Shown: one piece after another, positions 28,518 through 37,059 of the stretch
How positions within the stretch are numbered: the first letter of the stretch is position 1
Layout: each line of letters begins with the position of its first letter
Assembly: GCA_964423615.1 (NCBI GenBank)
Contig: CAYRFQ010000018.1
Coordinates: forward strand, 1 to 64,000
DNA from: CAYRFQ01 sp964423615
Lineage (GTDB): Bacteria > Planctomycetota > Planctomycetia > Gemmatales > Gemmataceae
Length of the DNA stretch: 64,000 nucleotides
Reading direction: 5' to 3'
Translations under genes and position numbers: made by a program
The notes under the pieces: model-generated
The model's input: only the letters and a program-made list of their open reading frames with translations
Database searches by the model: none
What the model was told of the DNA's origin: nothing

Positions 28518-29909
28518 ATGGGAGTTTCCGTGAGTCAGAAAACATGGGGGGGACGGTTTAGCGGACAAACCGACTCCCGCGTCGAAGAGTTCACAGAATC
28601 AATTAGTTTTGATCGTCGATTATACGTGCAGGACATACGCGCGAGTCAAGCGCACGCCAACATGCTTGGGAAAGTGGGATTACTCACGGCGGAGGAAACC
28701 GATCAGATCATTCGGGCCCTCGACGAGATCAAACAGAACATAGAAAGTGATAACTTCACGTATGATATCCGTCTGGAAGATATTCATACGCACATAGAAC
28801 GGGCGTTGATCGAGAAACTAGGTGATGTGGGTCGGAAGTTACACACCGGTCGAAGTCGGAATGACCAAATCTTGACCGACGTCCGGTTATGGCTTCGCGA
28901 CGGAGTTGCTGAAATCGATCACTGGCTGGGCGAACTCCAAAAAGCCTTCTTGCGTTTTGCCGAGCGGGAAGGTCATGTCATTTTGCCTGGCTATACACAC
29001 CTGCAACGCGCCCAACCGGTTTTGGCGGCGCATTACTTTTTGGCCTACGTTGAGAAGTTCCAGCGCGACCGCGACCGCCTTGCCGACTGTCGCAAGCGAA
29101 TCAACATCTCGCCTCTGGGCTCTGCCGCTCTCGCCGGAACTTCCCTCCCGATTGATCGAGAAATCGTCCGCCAAGAACTGGGCTTCGACGGCATCACGAG
29201 CAATAGCATCGACACGACGCATGATCGTGATTTCTTGCTCGAGTATCTCTTCGACTTGTCTCTCATCGGGCTTCATTTGAGCAGTTGGTCCGAGGAGTGG
29301 ATTCTGTGGACCACGACGGAGTTCGACTTCTTGATATTGGCCGATGCGTTTTGCACAGGTTCGAGCATCATGCCGCACAAGAAGAACCCCGACGTGTTGG
29401 AGTTGATCCGGGGGAAAACGGCTCGAGCAACGTCGGCGCTCGGGCAACTCCAAATGTTGGTGAAGGGATTGCCGCTGGCCTACAACCGCGATCTGCAGGA
29501 GGATAAGCTCGCCTTGTTCGACGCCCACGACACGGTTTCGGCGTGTCTGGAGCTTGCGGCGGCCCTCGTCGAGGAAACCAAGCTCAACGAACTGAGCATC
29601 AAGTCCCGCATCGAGGACGGGTATCTCGACGCGACGACATTGATGGAGTTTTTTATTGCCAAGGGTGTGCCCATGCGTGAGGCGCATGAAGCGGTGGGCA
29701 AACTCGTCCGGTCGTGCGAGGAAAGCCAATGTCGCCTCGCGGATCTTCCTTCGGAGGAATTCGAACAAGTCTGGTCGGGCATCGGGGAAGAGGTCTATGG
29801 CGTGTTGGGAGTTCAGAATGCGTTGGCTGCCTTCAAAAGTTACGGTTCCACGGCGCCGAGCGAGGTGGAAAAACAAGTAGGCGAGTGGAAAAACCGACTT
29901 CTGGATTAA
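28518..29909 (+). CDS. argH: Argininosuccinate lyase
   Basis: The 463-residue enzyme converts argininosuccinate to arginine and fumarate, the last step of arginine synthesis, in the cytoplasm as a homotetramer. The start has KTWGGRFSGQTDSRVEEF, then HTGRSRNDQ, YTHLQRAQP, and the superfamily signature GSSIMPHKKNPD (about residues 283-294) with the catalytic serine loop. Length is normal. ATG 28518 or GTG 28530 may be the start; no strong ribosome site distinguishes them. No other arg genes are adjacent. Confidence 0.96.
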   Translation: MGVSVSQKTWGGRFSGQTDSRVEEFTESISFDRRLYVQDIRASQAHANMLGKVGLLTAEETDQIIRALDEIKQNIESDNFTYDIRLEDIHTHIERALIEKLGDVGRKLHTGRSRNDQILTDVRLWLRDGVAEIDHWLGELQKAFLRFAEREGHVILPGYTHLQRAQPVLAAHYFLAYVEKFQRDRDRLADCRKRINISPLGSAALAGTSLPIDREIVRQELGFDGITSNSIDTTHDRDFLLEYLFDLSLIGLHLSSWSEEWILWTTTEFDFLILADAFCTGSSIMPHKKNPDVLELIRGKTARATSALGQLQMLVKGLPLAYNRDLQEDKLALFDAHDTVSACLELAAALVEETKLNELSIKSRIEDGYLDATTLMEFFIAKGVPMREAHEAVGKLVRSCEESQCRLADLPSEEFEQVWSGIGEEVYGVLGVQNALAAFKSYGSTAPSEVEKQVGEWKNRLLD

Positions 29910-29955
29910 CGGGTGGCCTGTCGTTTGTCAGTGAGTGCTGGTTGAGCGACGATCT

Positions 29956-29978
29956 CGGGCTTTTTCTCGAAAGGCCCG
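29956..29978. terminator. Putative hairpin between convergent genes
   Basis: CGGGCTTT (29956-29963) pairs with AAAGGCCCG (to 29978) with one bulged base, between the ends of argH and the convergent TPR gene. T-rich bases sit within and after the stem, so it may terminate either strand. Confidence 0.4.
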
Positions 29979-29982
29979 TTTC

Positions 29983-31377
29983 CTACTCTGCAAGGATCGC
30001 CGCTAGATCGTCACGGATTTTGGTGATTACGTCGCTCCACTCGCCTTGGGCCGTTTGCCGGACCAACCGGATCGTTGGATACCAGGGCGATGTCTTTTCT
30101 GGACCAGACCATCGCCAGTTCGCCGGAGTATTCAACAAGACCCACACGGGCAGGCCCATCGCCCCCCCGAGGTGGGCCGTTGCCGTGTCGATCGTCAGTA
30201 TCAAATCGAGTTGACGCATCGCTGCCGCCGTGTCGGCAAAGTCTTCGCACCAGTCGCCGATCGAAAAGAGCCGATCCTTCATGGGCAAGGGCAACGAATC
30301 CCGAATGGGTGGAATCTGTAAACTCACCCAGTCTACCTCCTTCAACTCGAAGAGAGGAAGGAGCTGCTCTGGAGAAAGGGAACGTCGTTGCTTGTCGGCG
30401 TTGGATGCGGCATACTTCTCCGGTTTGACCAAACCGGTCGTCCACACGAGACCGACTCGAAATCGTTGTAGATGCCCCAATCGCTTTCTCCAAGCGAGGA
30501 GTTTCTCCGTGGGAGGTCGCAAATACGGTAGGGCGATGCCGACGTTGTCCGGCTCGATTTGCAATCGGTGTGGGAGACTCAATAAGGGCAGACTGAAGTC
30601 ATGCGCGGGAAGCGGACAGTGTTGACCGACTACCTTCCCAGGAGCGAACGAGCGTAGTAACGAGACAAGACTCTTTGGGCATCGGAGGACGACGTTCGTG
30701 TCGTGTGCTTCTTTGAGTAGTTTGACGAATCGAAGGAATTGAATGGTGTCGCCGTAGCCTTGCTCGGTGTAAAGCAACAGTGTCCGTCCTCGCAGGTCTT
30801 CTTCGTTCCAAGTCGGAGCTATTCCCTTGGGAGTTTTGCTTGGAAACAGGCTCATGTTCCAACGCCATTCGTAATGCTCCCAGGCCTCGCGATAGCGTTG
30901 TTGAATCAACAACGCTATCGCCAAGGCAAAGTGGGCTTCCGCTCCTTGAGGCTCCCTGGCCAAAGCCTGCCGAGCAACCCGGGCCGCCTCCTCCGGTTGG
31001 TCCAGACGCGTCAAAGCTGACGCCAAGGTAACAAGAGTATTTGGATTTCGTGGATCGCAGTGGTGAGACCGTTCGAGCACTTCACGGGCTTCTTCGACGG
31101 AGTCGGAAGCCAACAGGACTTCTCCCAGATCCTTAAGTGCCAAAGCATAAGTGGGTTTGAGGTTGACGCATTTTCTTAACCGTTGGAGGGCCTTGGAAAG
31201 TTCGCCGGAACGTAAGAATGCGTTGCCGGAAATGTGCAAGGCTCCGAGGTGTTCGGGATCCACGGACAACATGGCCTGGCTGATCTCGAGCATGGCCGGA
31301 ATGTCGGACGTTTGATAGGCATGGGCCAGTTCCCGGAACTTTTGCGACAGGAACTCAGAGCTTTGTTCGTCTGCCAT
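29983..31377 (-). CDS. TPR protein with glycosyltransferase family 9-like C-terminus
   Basis: The 464-residue protein has four or more tetratricopeptide repeats in residues 1-180 (for example EHLGALHISGNAFLRSGELS and FALAIALLIQQRYREAWEHYEW). The C-terminal half (from about 200) shows LLLYTEQGYGDTIQFLRFVK and DLILTIDTATAHLGGAMGLPV, which are typical of TPR proteins with a GT9/heptosyltransferase-like fold common in environmental bacteria. It may glycosylate proteins or envelope sugars; the acceptor is unknown. The ATG at 31377 is the sensible start, since the upstream open frame has no protein character. Confidence 0.82.
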   Translation of the reverse strand: MADEQSSEFLSQKFRELAHAYQTSDIPAMLEISQAMLSVDPEHLGALHISGNAFLRSGELSKALQRLRKCVNLKPTYALALKDLGEVLLASDSVEEAREVLERSHHCDPRNPNTLVTLASALTRLDQPEEAARVARQALAREPQGAEAHFALAIALLIQQRYREAWEHYEWRWNMSLFPSKTPKGIAPTWNEEDLRGRTLLLYTEQGYGDTIQFLRFVKLLKEAHDTNVVLRCPKSLVSLLRSFAPGKVVGQHCPLPAHDFSLPLLSLPHRLQIEPDNVGIALPYLRPPTEKLLAWRKRLGHLQRFRVGLVWTTGLVKPEKYAASNADKQRRSLSPEQLLPLFELKEVDWVSLQIPPIRDSLPLPMKDRLFSIGDWCEDFADTAAAMRQLDLILTIDTATAHLGGAMGLPVWVLLNTPANWRWSGPEKTSPWYPTIRLVRQTAQGEWSDVITKIRDDLAAILAE

Positions 31378-31788
31378 CGTGTCTGGACAACTCCTTCGTC
31401 GGAAAAGGAACGACTGTTCAACAGTATAACCGATGAGAGTGCGGAAGTTGGCCAAAGATAGAGGGATCATCCAATGTCGTCTTTGTGGCTTGCTTGAGTC
31501 CAACATGTTTTGGCCATGAGCATTTGACCAAAAACCTGTCGCGTTGTGGTGGTAAGCTCCAATGAAACAAGGGGTGTGGGATTGGCCGAAGTTGTGAGAT
31601 TTTTTTTCGAGCGTGGCCATTTTTGTGAAAATGAGACGGCGTTCGATCCTATTGTATTATGGGCACATGCGCTCAAGAGCGGCCGGAGAACTCGAAAACG
31701 AGCCGAAATGGCGACTTTTCGAGGGTCGTTTTCCATAAATAATTGATGTATATGGAGATGCGGAAATCGAGAGGTGTCAAAAAGGTGC

Positions 31789-31865
31789 AATTTAGGCGCA
31801 GGTTTACTACAAGTTTACTACAAGTTTAGCGCAGGTTTACTGCAGTTTTAGCGCAGGTTTCTGTC
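31789..31865. repeat. Iteron-like array, seven 11-bp direct repeats
   Basis: Seven consecutive 11-bp units fit exactly: AATTTAGGCGC, AGGTTTACTAC, AAGTTTACTAC, AAGTTTAGCGC, AGGTTTACTGC, AGTTTTAGCGC, AGGTTTCTGTC. All have T at positions 4-6 apart from local shifts and end in C. The array is in the non-coding region between the TPR gene and dnaK. An 11-bp period places each unit on the same helix face, as expected for a protein-binding array. Confidence 0.75.
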
Positions 31866-32679
31866 ATTTTTGGACCGGTTTTAGGCGGCAAGTTGAGGGG
31901 TCGTGGGTTGGAGGAGGTGGAGGTGGATGAAAATTTGAAAAAAAATTCTACGCCGAGTCAATGCCCCTGGCTTGCCGGTCGGGACCGGAAAAGTGATGAC
32001 TGTCTAGTTTGTCCGTCGAGTGGATTTCGAGACGACCCGAGAACAAGACGGACAAAGCGACGGCAAGCCGACGCTGTACACGACAGAGCCTGACAAGTAG
32101 CTTTGTTGCGTTGCACGAAGAATCGTTTCGTTCTATCGGTCTGCCACTTTGGCAGATTGTACTATCGGATTTGAAACCGGCAGTGTACTATGATTTTAGT
32201 GTCACTTTGACAGAGGGAGTCTCCTGCTAGTCATGCGAATTATTGAAGAACTTTGAATCGATTCTTGGCCTTTTTACCTCTAACTTTGCGTATTGAAGGC
32301 TCGTTGCGTGAAGAGTGTGTGAATTGCTTCACCTAATGGCACGGTGATTGCTCAGGCTAGTGTTGTGTGAGGATAGTCAGACCATCACTGACACTCTGAG
32401 CGGGCAAACCACCTTGTCACGCAGATGACAATCCCAACAGGGAAATAACTGAATATAACCGTGATGGTTCTAGGTTGCCTGCCGAAATTGGCGCTACCGC
32501 GGAGATACACGAGTCCAAGTACGAGACACGTGGAGCCGAACTGGCACCACATCCGCGTTACTCAACGAGCAATGACGCAACGGGGACCATGAAGAACCCG
32601 AACTCAGAACAGGGATCAGCCTTTGTTTGTGTGAGCAACCAAAGGCCGACCGAATCGACTCGAAAAAGGAGCATATCTA
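31866..32679. promoter_or_regulatory. dnaK upstream region with twin inverted repeats (32140-32212)
   Basis: Two similar inverted repeats lie 58 bases apart: TCTGCCACTTTGGCAGA (32140-32156) and TGTCACTTTGACA (32200-32212). Both have the form TGNCA-CTT-TGNCA. They are about 470 bases upstream of dnaK and could be operators of a heat-shock regulator. The CIRCE element usual for HrcA control is absent. The rest of this 800-base stretch has no gene I can support, so dnaK has a long leader or a second promoter that I cannot place. The ribosome site AAAGGAG (32665-32671) precedes dnaK. Confidence 0.45.
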
Positions 32680-34632
32680 ATGGCTGAAGGTGAAAAAATT
32701 ATCGGGATCGACCTCGGGACGACGAACTCGGTTGTGTCCGTGATGGAAGGCGGCGAAGTCAAAGTTATCGCCAACCAAGAGGGGCACCGAACGACCCCGA
32801 GCGTCGTGGCGTTCACGAAAGAAGGGGATCGGCTCGTCGGAGAACTGGCCCGTCGCCAGGCGGCGATGAATCCGCAACGGACGATCTACTCGATCAAACG
32901 ATTCATGGGGCGACGACACAACGAGGTCCAAGACGAAGAGAAGCTCGTTCCGTACAAGGTCGTCGGTGGCCCCGATGAACTGGTCAAAGTGGACATCGAT
33001 GGCAAGGATTATACTCCGCCGGAAATTTCGGCCATGGTCCTGCGGAAGCTGAAAGAGGCTGCCGAGGCCTATCTTGGTCACACCGTTCGTAAAGCAGTGA
33101 TTACCGTTCCGGCTTACTTCAATGACTCCCAACGACAAGCGACAATCGACGCTGCACAAATCGCTGGCTTCGACACCGAATGGGAAATTGAAGACCCTGA
33201 GACAAAGAAGAAAACCAAGCAGCGGATGCGAATCATCAACGAGCCGACGGCCGCTTCGTTGGCCTACGGACTCGACAAGAAGAACGACGAAAAGATCGCC
33301 GTCTTCGACCTTGGCGGTGGAACGTTCGATATCTCGATCCTCGACGTTGGCGATGGCGTGTTCGAGGTCAAAGCGACCAATGGCGACACGCACCTCGGTG
33401 GTGACGACTTCGACCAAGTCATCATTGACTATGTTGCCGACGAGTTCGAGAAAGAACACAACATCAACCTTCGGAAAGACGAAAAGGCTCTCCAGCGCCT
33501 GAAAGATGCTGCCGAGCAAGCCAAGAAAGAACTCTCGACGGCTCAATCGACGCTCATCAACTTGCCGTTCATTACGGCCGACCCACAGACGGGAGCCAAG
33601 CACCTCGAGATGACATTGACGCGGTCGAAACTGGAACAACTTGCAGACCCGCTCATCGAGCGTTGTCGTGGTCCGGTTGTGTCGGCACTCAAGGATGCTG
33701 GGTACGACCCGAAGGACATCGACGAAGTCGTACTGGTCGGTGGTATGACGCGTATGCCTGCCGTCCAGGCACTCGTGAAAAACATCTTCGGCAAGGAGCC
33801 TCACAAGGGCGTGAATCCGGACGAAGTCGTGGCCATCGGTGCAGCTTATCACGGTTCACAGATCCTTTTGGGAAGCAAGGCCGATGTGCTGCTCGTGGAC
33901 GTGACGCCGTTGTCGCTTGGGATCGAAACTCTCGGCAACGTGATGACGAAGCTCATCGAGCGGAACACGAAAATTCCGACGAGTGAATCCCAGGTCTTCT
34001 CGACTGCCGAAGACAATCAGCCCGCTGTGGACGTCCACGTCTACCAGGGCGAGCGACCGATGGCCAAAGACAACAGGCTCCTGGATCACTTTCGGCTCGA
34101 TGGCATCGAGCCTGCCCCGAGGAACACGCCACAAATCGAGGTTACGTTCGACATTGACGCGAACGGCATCTTGAACGTCTCGGCGAAAGACAAGAAGACG
34201 GGCAAGGAAAACAAGATCATGATCCAGAGCACCAGCGGACTGAGTAACGACGAGGTCGAACGGATGCGCAAGGACGCCGAACTGAACGCTGGCGAAGACA
34301 AGAAGAAAAGGGACCTGGCCGAGGTTCGTAACCAAGCCGACAGCACCGTTTGGCAAGTCGAAAAGTTGCTCAAGGAACATGGTGAGAAGATTCCGGAGAA
34401 CGACAAAGCCCCCATCCAGGCTGCCGTCGACAAGGTCAAGGAAGCCCAAAAAGGCGACGACAAGGACGCCATCCAACGAGCGATCGAGGAACTCCAAACG
34501 GCGGCCCAGGCCATGACACAATTCGCGCAAGGTCAGCCCGAAGCCCAACCGGGTGAGGGGGCAGCGAGTTCGTCCGGCGACAAGGGTGGCAGCGATGACG
34601 TCATCGATGCCGAGTTCGAAGTGAAGAACTAG
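32680..34632 (+). CDS. dnaK: Chaperone protein DnaK (Hsp70)
   Basis: The 650-residue Hsp70 chaperone has all diagnostic motifs: IIGIDLGTTNSVVSVMEGGE at the start, VITVPAYFNDSQRQATIDAA, FDLGGGTFDISILD, and VLVGGMTRMPAVQ in the ATPase domain (to about residue 390). The substrate-binding domain and a helical lid follow, with a Gly/Ser-rich tail ending in DDVIDAEFEVKN. It works with DnaJ and GrpE, which are not next to it here. A strong AAAGGAG lies 8 bases before the ATG. Confidence 0.97.
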   Translation: MAEGEKIIGIDLGTTNSVVSVMEGGEVKVIANQEGHRTTPSVVAFTKEGDRLVGELARRQAAMNPQRTIYSIKRFMGRRHNEVQDEEKLVPYKVVGGPDELVKVDIDGKDYTPPEISAMVLRKLKEAAEAYLGHTVRKAVITVPAYFNDSQRQATIDAAQIAGFDTEWEIEDPETKKKTKQRMRIINEPTAASLAYGLDKKNDEKIAVFDLGGGTFDISILDVGDGVFEVKATNGDTHLGGDDFDQVIIDYVADEFEKEHNINLRKDEKALQRLKDAAEQAKKELSTAQSTLINLPFITADPQTGAKHLEMTLTRSKLEQLADPLIERCRGPVVSALKDAGYDPKDIDEVVLVGGMTRMPAVQALVKNIFGKEPHKGVNPDEVVAIGAAYHGSQILLGSKADVLLVDVTPLSLGIETLGNVMTKLIERNTKIPTSESQVFSTAEDNQPAVDVHVYQGERPMAKDNRLLDHFRLDGIEPAPRNTPQIEVTFDIDANGILNVSAKDKKTGKENKIMIQSTSGLSNDEVERMRKDAELNAGEDKKKRDLAEVRNQADSTVWQVEKLLKEHGEKIPENDKAPIQAAVDKVKEAQKGDDKDAIQRAIEELQTAAQAMTQFAQGQPEAQPGEGAASSSGDKGGSDDVIDAEFEVKN

Positions 34633-34829
34633 CCGAAAGGGTAGAGGACAGATTCCAGGTGGGCGAAAGCCCACCTTACCCAAATTCTGGTTTCGAGAGT
34701 TGATCAACAACACGGCTCATAGGGCGGGCCTCTGTTGGCCCGCCGTGATCCTACCGATAAGTTCAAGACAAACTCCTGCGTTTCTTGCGTTCACCATACA
34801 TTTCTCACTTCATCCTCACACATGATGAT
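34633..34829. other. Two hairpins downstream of dnaK
   Basis: AGGTGGGC-GAAA-GCCCACCT (34657-34676) and GGCGGGCC-TCTGTT-GGCCCGCC (34723-34744) are perfect 8-bp hairpins in the gap after dnaK. Neither is followed by a T run. They may stop or stabilise the dnaK transcript, or be dispersed palindromes. Confidence 0.6.
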
Positions 34830-34858
34830 TTGTTGAAAAGACGGTCTGCGCATATAGT
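34830..34858 (+). promoter_or_regulatory. Putative sigma-70 promoter
   Basis: TTGTTG (34830-34835) and TATAGT (34853-34858) are spaced by 17 bases, about 110 bases upstream of the Gly-rich membrane protein gene at 34969, and would start the 35-kb envelope cluster. Confidence 0.5.
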
Positions 34859-34968
34859 TGTCTCCAAGAAACATTTTCTTGTGGGGAACCGGGAAAAAAG
34901 ATATTGTGAAAAGGTGAGGAATTAGGCGGAGGGTCCCGCGTTTCGGGTCTTTACAACGAGAGGGCGTC

Positions 34969-36135
34969 ATGTCCCAGACGAAAACAAAAAAACCGGTGCC
35001 TAAAGTCATTCTCGCCGAAGATCATTTTTGGAAATGTTACTCCCCACGGGGTGAATTTCCGGTTTCGACGGTCATTTCTGTCGTCCTACATGCACTCGGT
35101 TTCGGTTTGGTGTTCCTGGTCGGAGCGTTGGCCGTAGGTGGTGGAGGTCTCGACGGGAGAGGTGGCGGCGGACCCCCACAGATGGACGTGGTCGATGTGG
35201 AAGGCGGTGGCGGCGTTGGTGGCCTCGGCGGTGAGGGATTCGGAAAAGCCGGTGATGGCCGCGGTGACTCGGAGAGCAATCCCGGTGGCATAAATCGACA
35301 AGAAAACGTCAGCGAACCGACGCAAGTGGCGGGCGGTCCGGAGATTCCAAAAGGACTCGAAAACGACCTACCGACGGAACTCAATCCCGTCACCAAGCAG
35401 GATATTCAATTATCCAGCGAAGGAGTCGAGGCTCCCACGGATTTTGTGCAGTCTCCATTCGCGAATTTACAAGTCAAGGCCGCCCAAGCGGCTCGTCAGG
35501 TGAGTGCGAAGGCGAAAACGAACTCTGGCGCAAACACAAAGCAGCCCAAAAAAAGCGATAAGCCTGGCAGCGGTTCTCCCGGGAAAGGCGGAGGAACCGG
35601 AGGCGGTAATGGGACCGGCATTGGAAAAGGTACGGGTCCTGGTACGGGCACTCGCACGACAGGCAACGGGCGGCTGTGGCGCGTGACGTTTTCAGCCTAC
35701 GCCAACGAACCGGCAAACTTCATTACCAAAGCCTTCCAGCGACATCAAGTGATGATCGCGATTCCCGCCGACGCGGAGAAACAACGGTTCTATTTTGCCA
35801 ACATGTCAGCTGGTCGACCTGTGGCCAAACTGGTCACTCGGAGTTACCTGGTCCGCAAAAACATCAAGATCGGGTTTCAGCTGATTGCCAACAACCCCCG
35901 GTCTCGAGACGAAATCGCGGCTCTCGTTCGAGCCGTGCGAGCACCCGTCCGCAAACTTCCGCAGTTCGTTTGGTGCTGCTTCGTCTCCGAGAAAGAAGAG
36001 CAGTTGATGCGGCTCGCTCGAGCGAAAGCGGGTGGAGTTCCTGACCGCAAGATAGCCGCAACCCACTTTGACTTCCAACAAAGCGGAAATGAAGTTCGTC
36101 CTGTCGTGCAGTCAGTCGTTGTCCGAAGTCGATAA
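34969..36135 (+). CDS. Gly-rich membrane protein with conserved C-terminal domain
   Basis: The product has 388 residues. A short cytoplasmic N-terminus with PRGEFPVSTVISVVLHALGF and VFLVGALAV makes one membrane segment (about 30-58), an arrangement like TonB-type proteins. A long Gly/Ser/Lys-rich, probably disordered stretch (60-225) includes KGGGTGGGNGTGIGKGTG. A folded domain (225-380) contains WRVTFSAYANEPANFI and PQFVWCCFVSEKEEQLMRLA. I do not recognise the domain. The gene is followed after 15 bases by the S24-like gene, so the two form an operon. They precede the HlyD/M50 genes, but membership in that system is inferred from position only. Confidence 0.7.
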   Translation: MSQTKTKKPVPKVILAEDHFWKCYSPRGEFPVSTVISVVLHALGFGLVFLVGALAVGGGGLDGRGGGGPPQMDVVDVEGGGGVGGLGGEGFGKAGDGRGDSESNPGGINRQENVSEPTQVAGGPEIPKGLENDLPTELNPVTKQDIQLSSEGVEAPTDFVQSPFANLQVKAAQAARQVSAKAKTNSGANTKQPKKSDKPGSGSPGKGGGTGGGNGTGIGKGTGPGTGTRTTGNGRLWRVTFSAYANEPANFITKAFQRHQVMIAIPADAEKQRFYFANMSAGRPVAKLVTRSYLVRKNIKIGFQLIANNPRSRDEIAALVRAVRAPVRKLPQFVWCCFVSEKEEQLMRLARAKAGGVPDRKIAATHFDFQQSGNEVRPVVQSVVVRSR

Positions 36136-36150
36136 ACAAGAGAGCGTGAA

Positions 36151-36456
36151 ATGGGATGGGCCACGCACTACATAGGGCAGCTTCAAGAAGGCGAGACGGT
36201 TCAGTTCCGTCCTCGAGGCGATTCGATGAAAGGCAAGATCGAGTCGGGACAGCTGTGTACTGTGGAACCAATTTCAGAAGATACAGAACTTCGGGCGGGT
36301 GACATCGTACTATGTAAAGTAAATGGAAACCAGTACCTCCACTTGATCAAGGCGCTCCAGGGACGGCGATTTCAAATCGGAAACAACTGCGGAAACATTA
36401 ACGGTTGGATCGGTAGGAACGGGATTTACGGAAGACTTGTGAAAGTGGAAGACTGA
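36151..36456 (+). CDS. Small S24-like peptidase-fold protein
   Basis: In this 101-residue protein, FRPRGDSMKGKIESGQLCTVEP and DIVLCKVNGNQYLHLIKAL match the LexA/S24-S26 fold, with Ser25 in RGDSM and a lysine in HLIKAL as candidate dyad. It lacks a DNA-binding N-terminal domain, so it is not a repressor of the LexA type. It may be a free-standing protease-like or sensor domain. It begins 15 bases after the preceding gene. Confidence 0.65.
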   Translation: MGWATHYIGQLQEGETVQFRPRGDSMKGKIESGQLCTVEPISEDTELRAGDIVLCKVNGNQYLHLIKALQGRRFQIGNNCGNINGWIGRNGIYGRLVKVED

Positions 36457-37059
36457 GAGAAACTCCAAGAGTCGTCGTCAAGCTGTTGCCATCCAGAATT
36501 CAAAAAACAGACTCCATTGGAATGGCTGTTGTAAGCCTACAGATTCAATGCGTTTGGGTCCTTTCGGAAGCTGGGCGAGAAAAAGCGAATAGCGGACAAG
36601 CATTCCAAACTCTCACGGAACTTCCCAAGTGTTCTGTCTTGCAACCCGATTCGTCCCTGCTAGTGTTGTCAACAAACACCCAGTGCAACGGTGTTGTCGG
36701 CCAAAGCATGGCCAGAAGCAGGCATTCGGCGTTACATTCTCGTTGTTACACGCAAGCCGCGTGTACTATTGGAATTCGGTCGAGCAAAGCACGTGCGATG
36801 CACTTGGCTCTACGGTCCCAAAATCCTGACAAAGACCTGGGAAAAGTCGTACTTTTCCCACGGGATTCGATTCGCTACAGTTACGCGGTTTGTAAAGGAC
36901 TAAGTACAAAGTCAAAAGGATAAACTCAGAAGAGACGACAAGGCGAGGAGAGGTTTGGTCTCTCGTGTGGGCGTCCCCACCTTTCTTGATCTTCCGCGTT
37001 TCACTTTTGCTTTTTACTCCTCACTTTTTTGTCTTCAGTATAGCTGTGAGAGGTTTCCG
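36457..37059. other. Intergenic region with a GTACACGCG-type palindrome
   Basis: A palindrome TTACACGCAAGCCGCGTGTA at 36746-36765 belongs to the family seen at 28325. Further on, T-rich text (TTTCACTTTTGCTTTTTACT) precedes the GAF-HlyD gene. I see no gene; overlapping open frames lack starts and family features. A promoter for the next gene is expected here but was not identified. Confidence 0.5.

Noticed and set aside
31893..32093. Plus-strand frame of 66 codons with CPWLAGRDRKSDDCLVCP upstream of dnaK
   Set aside because: The cysteines looked like a metal motif at first, but there is no ribosome site and the rest is Arg-rich out-of-frame text.
31866..32679. CIRCE element for HrcA control of dnaK
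   Set aside because: No TTAGCACTC-N9-GAGTGCTAA or near match is present; the inverted repeats seen are of a different form.
36486..36923. Plus-strand frame of 145 codons before the GAF-HlyD gene
   Set aside because: It runs through a palindromic repeat, has no ribosome site and shows no protein-like composition.
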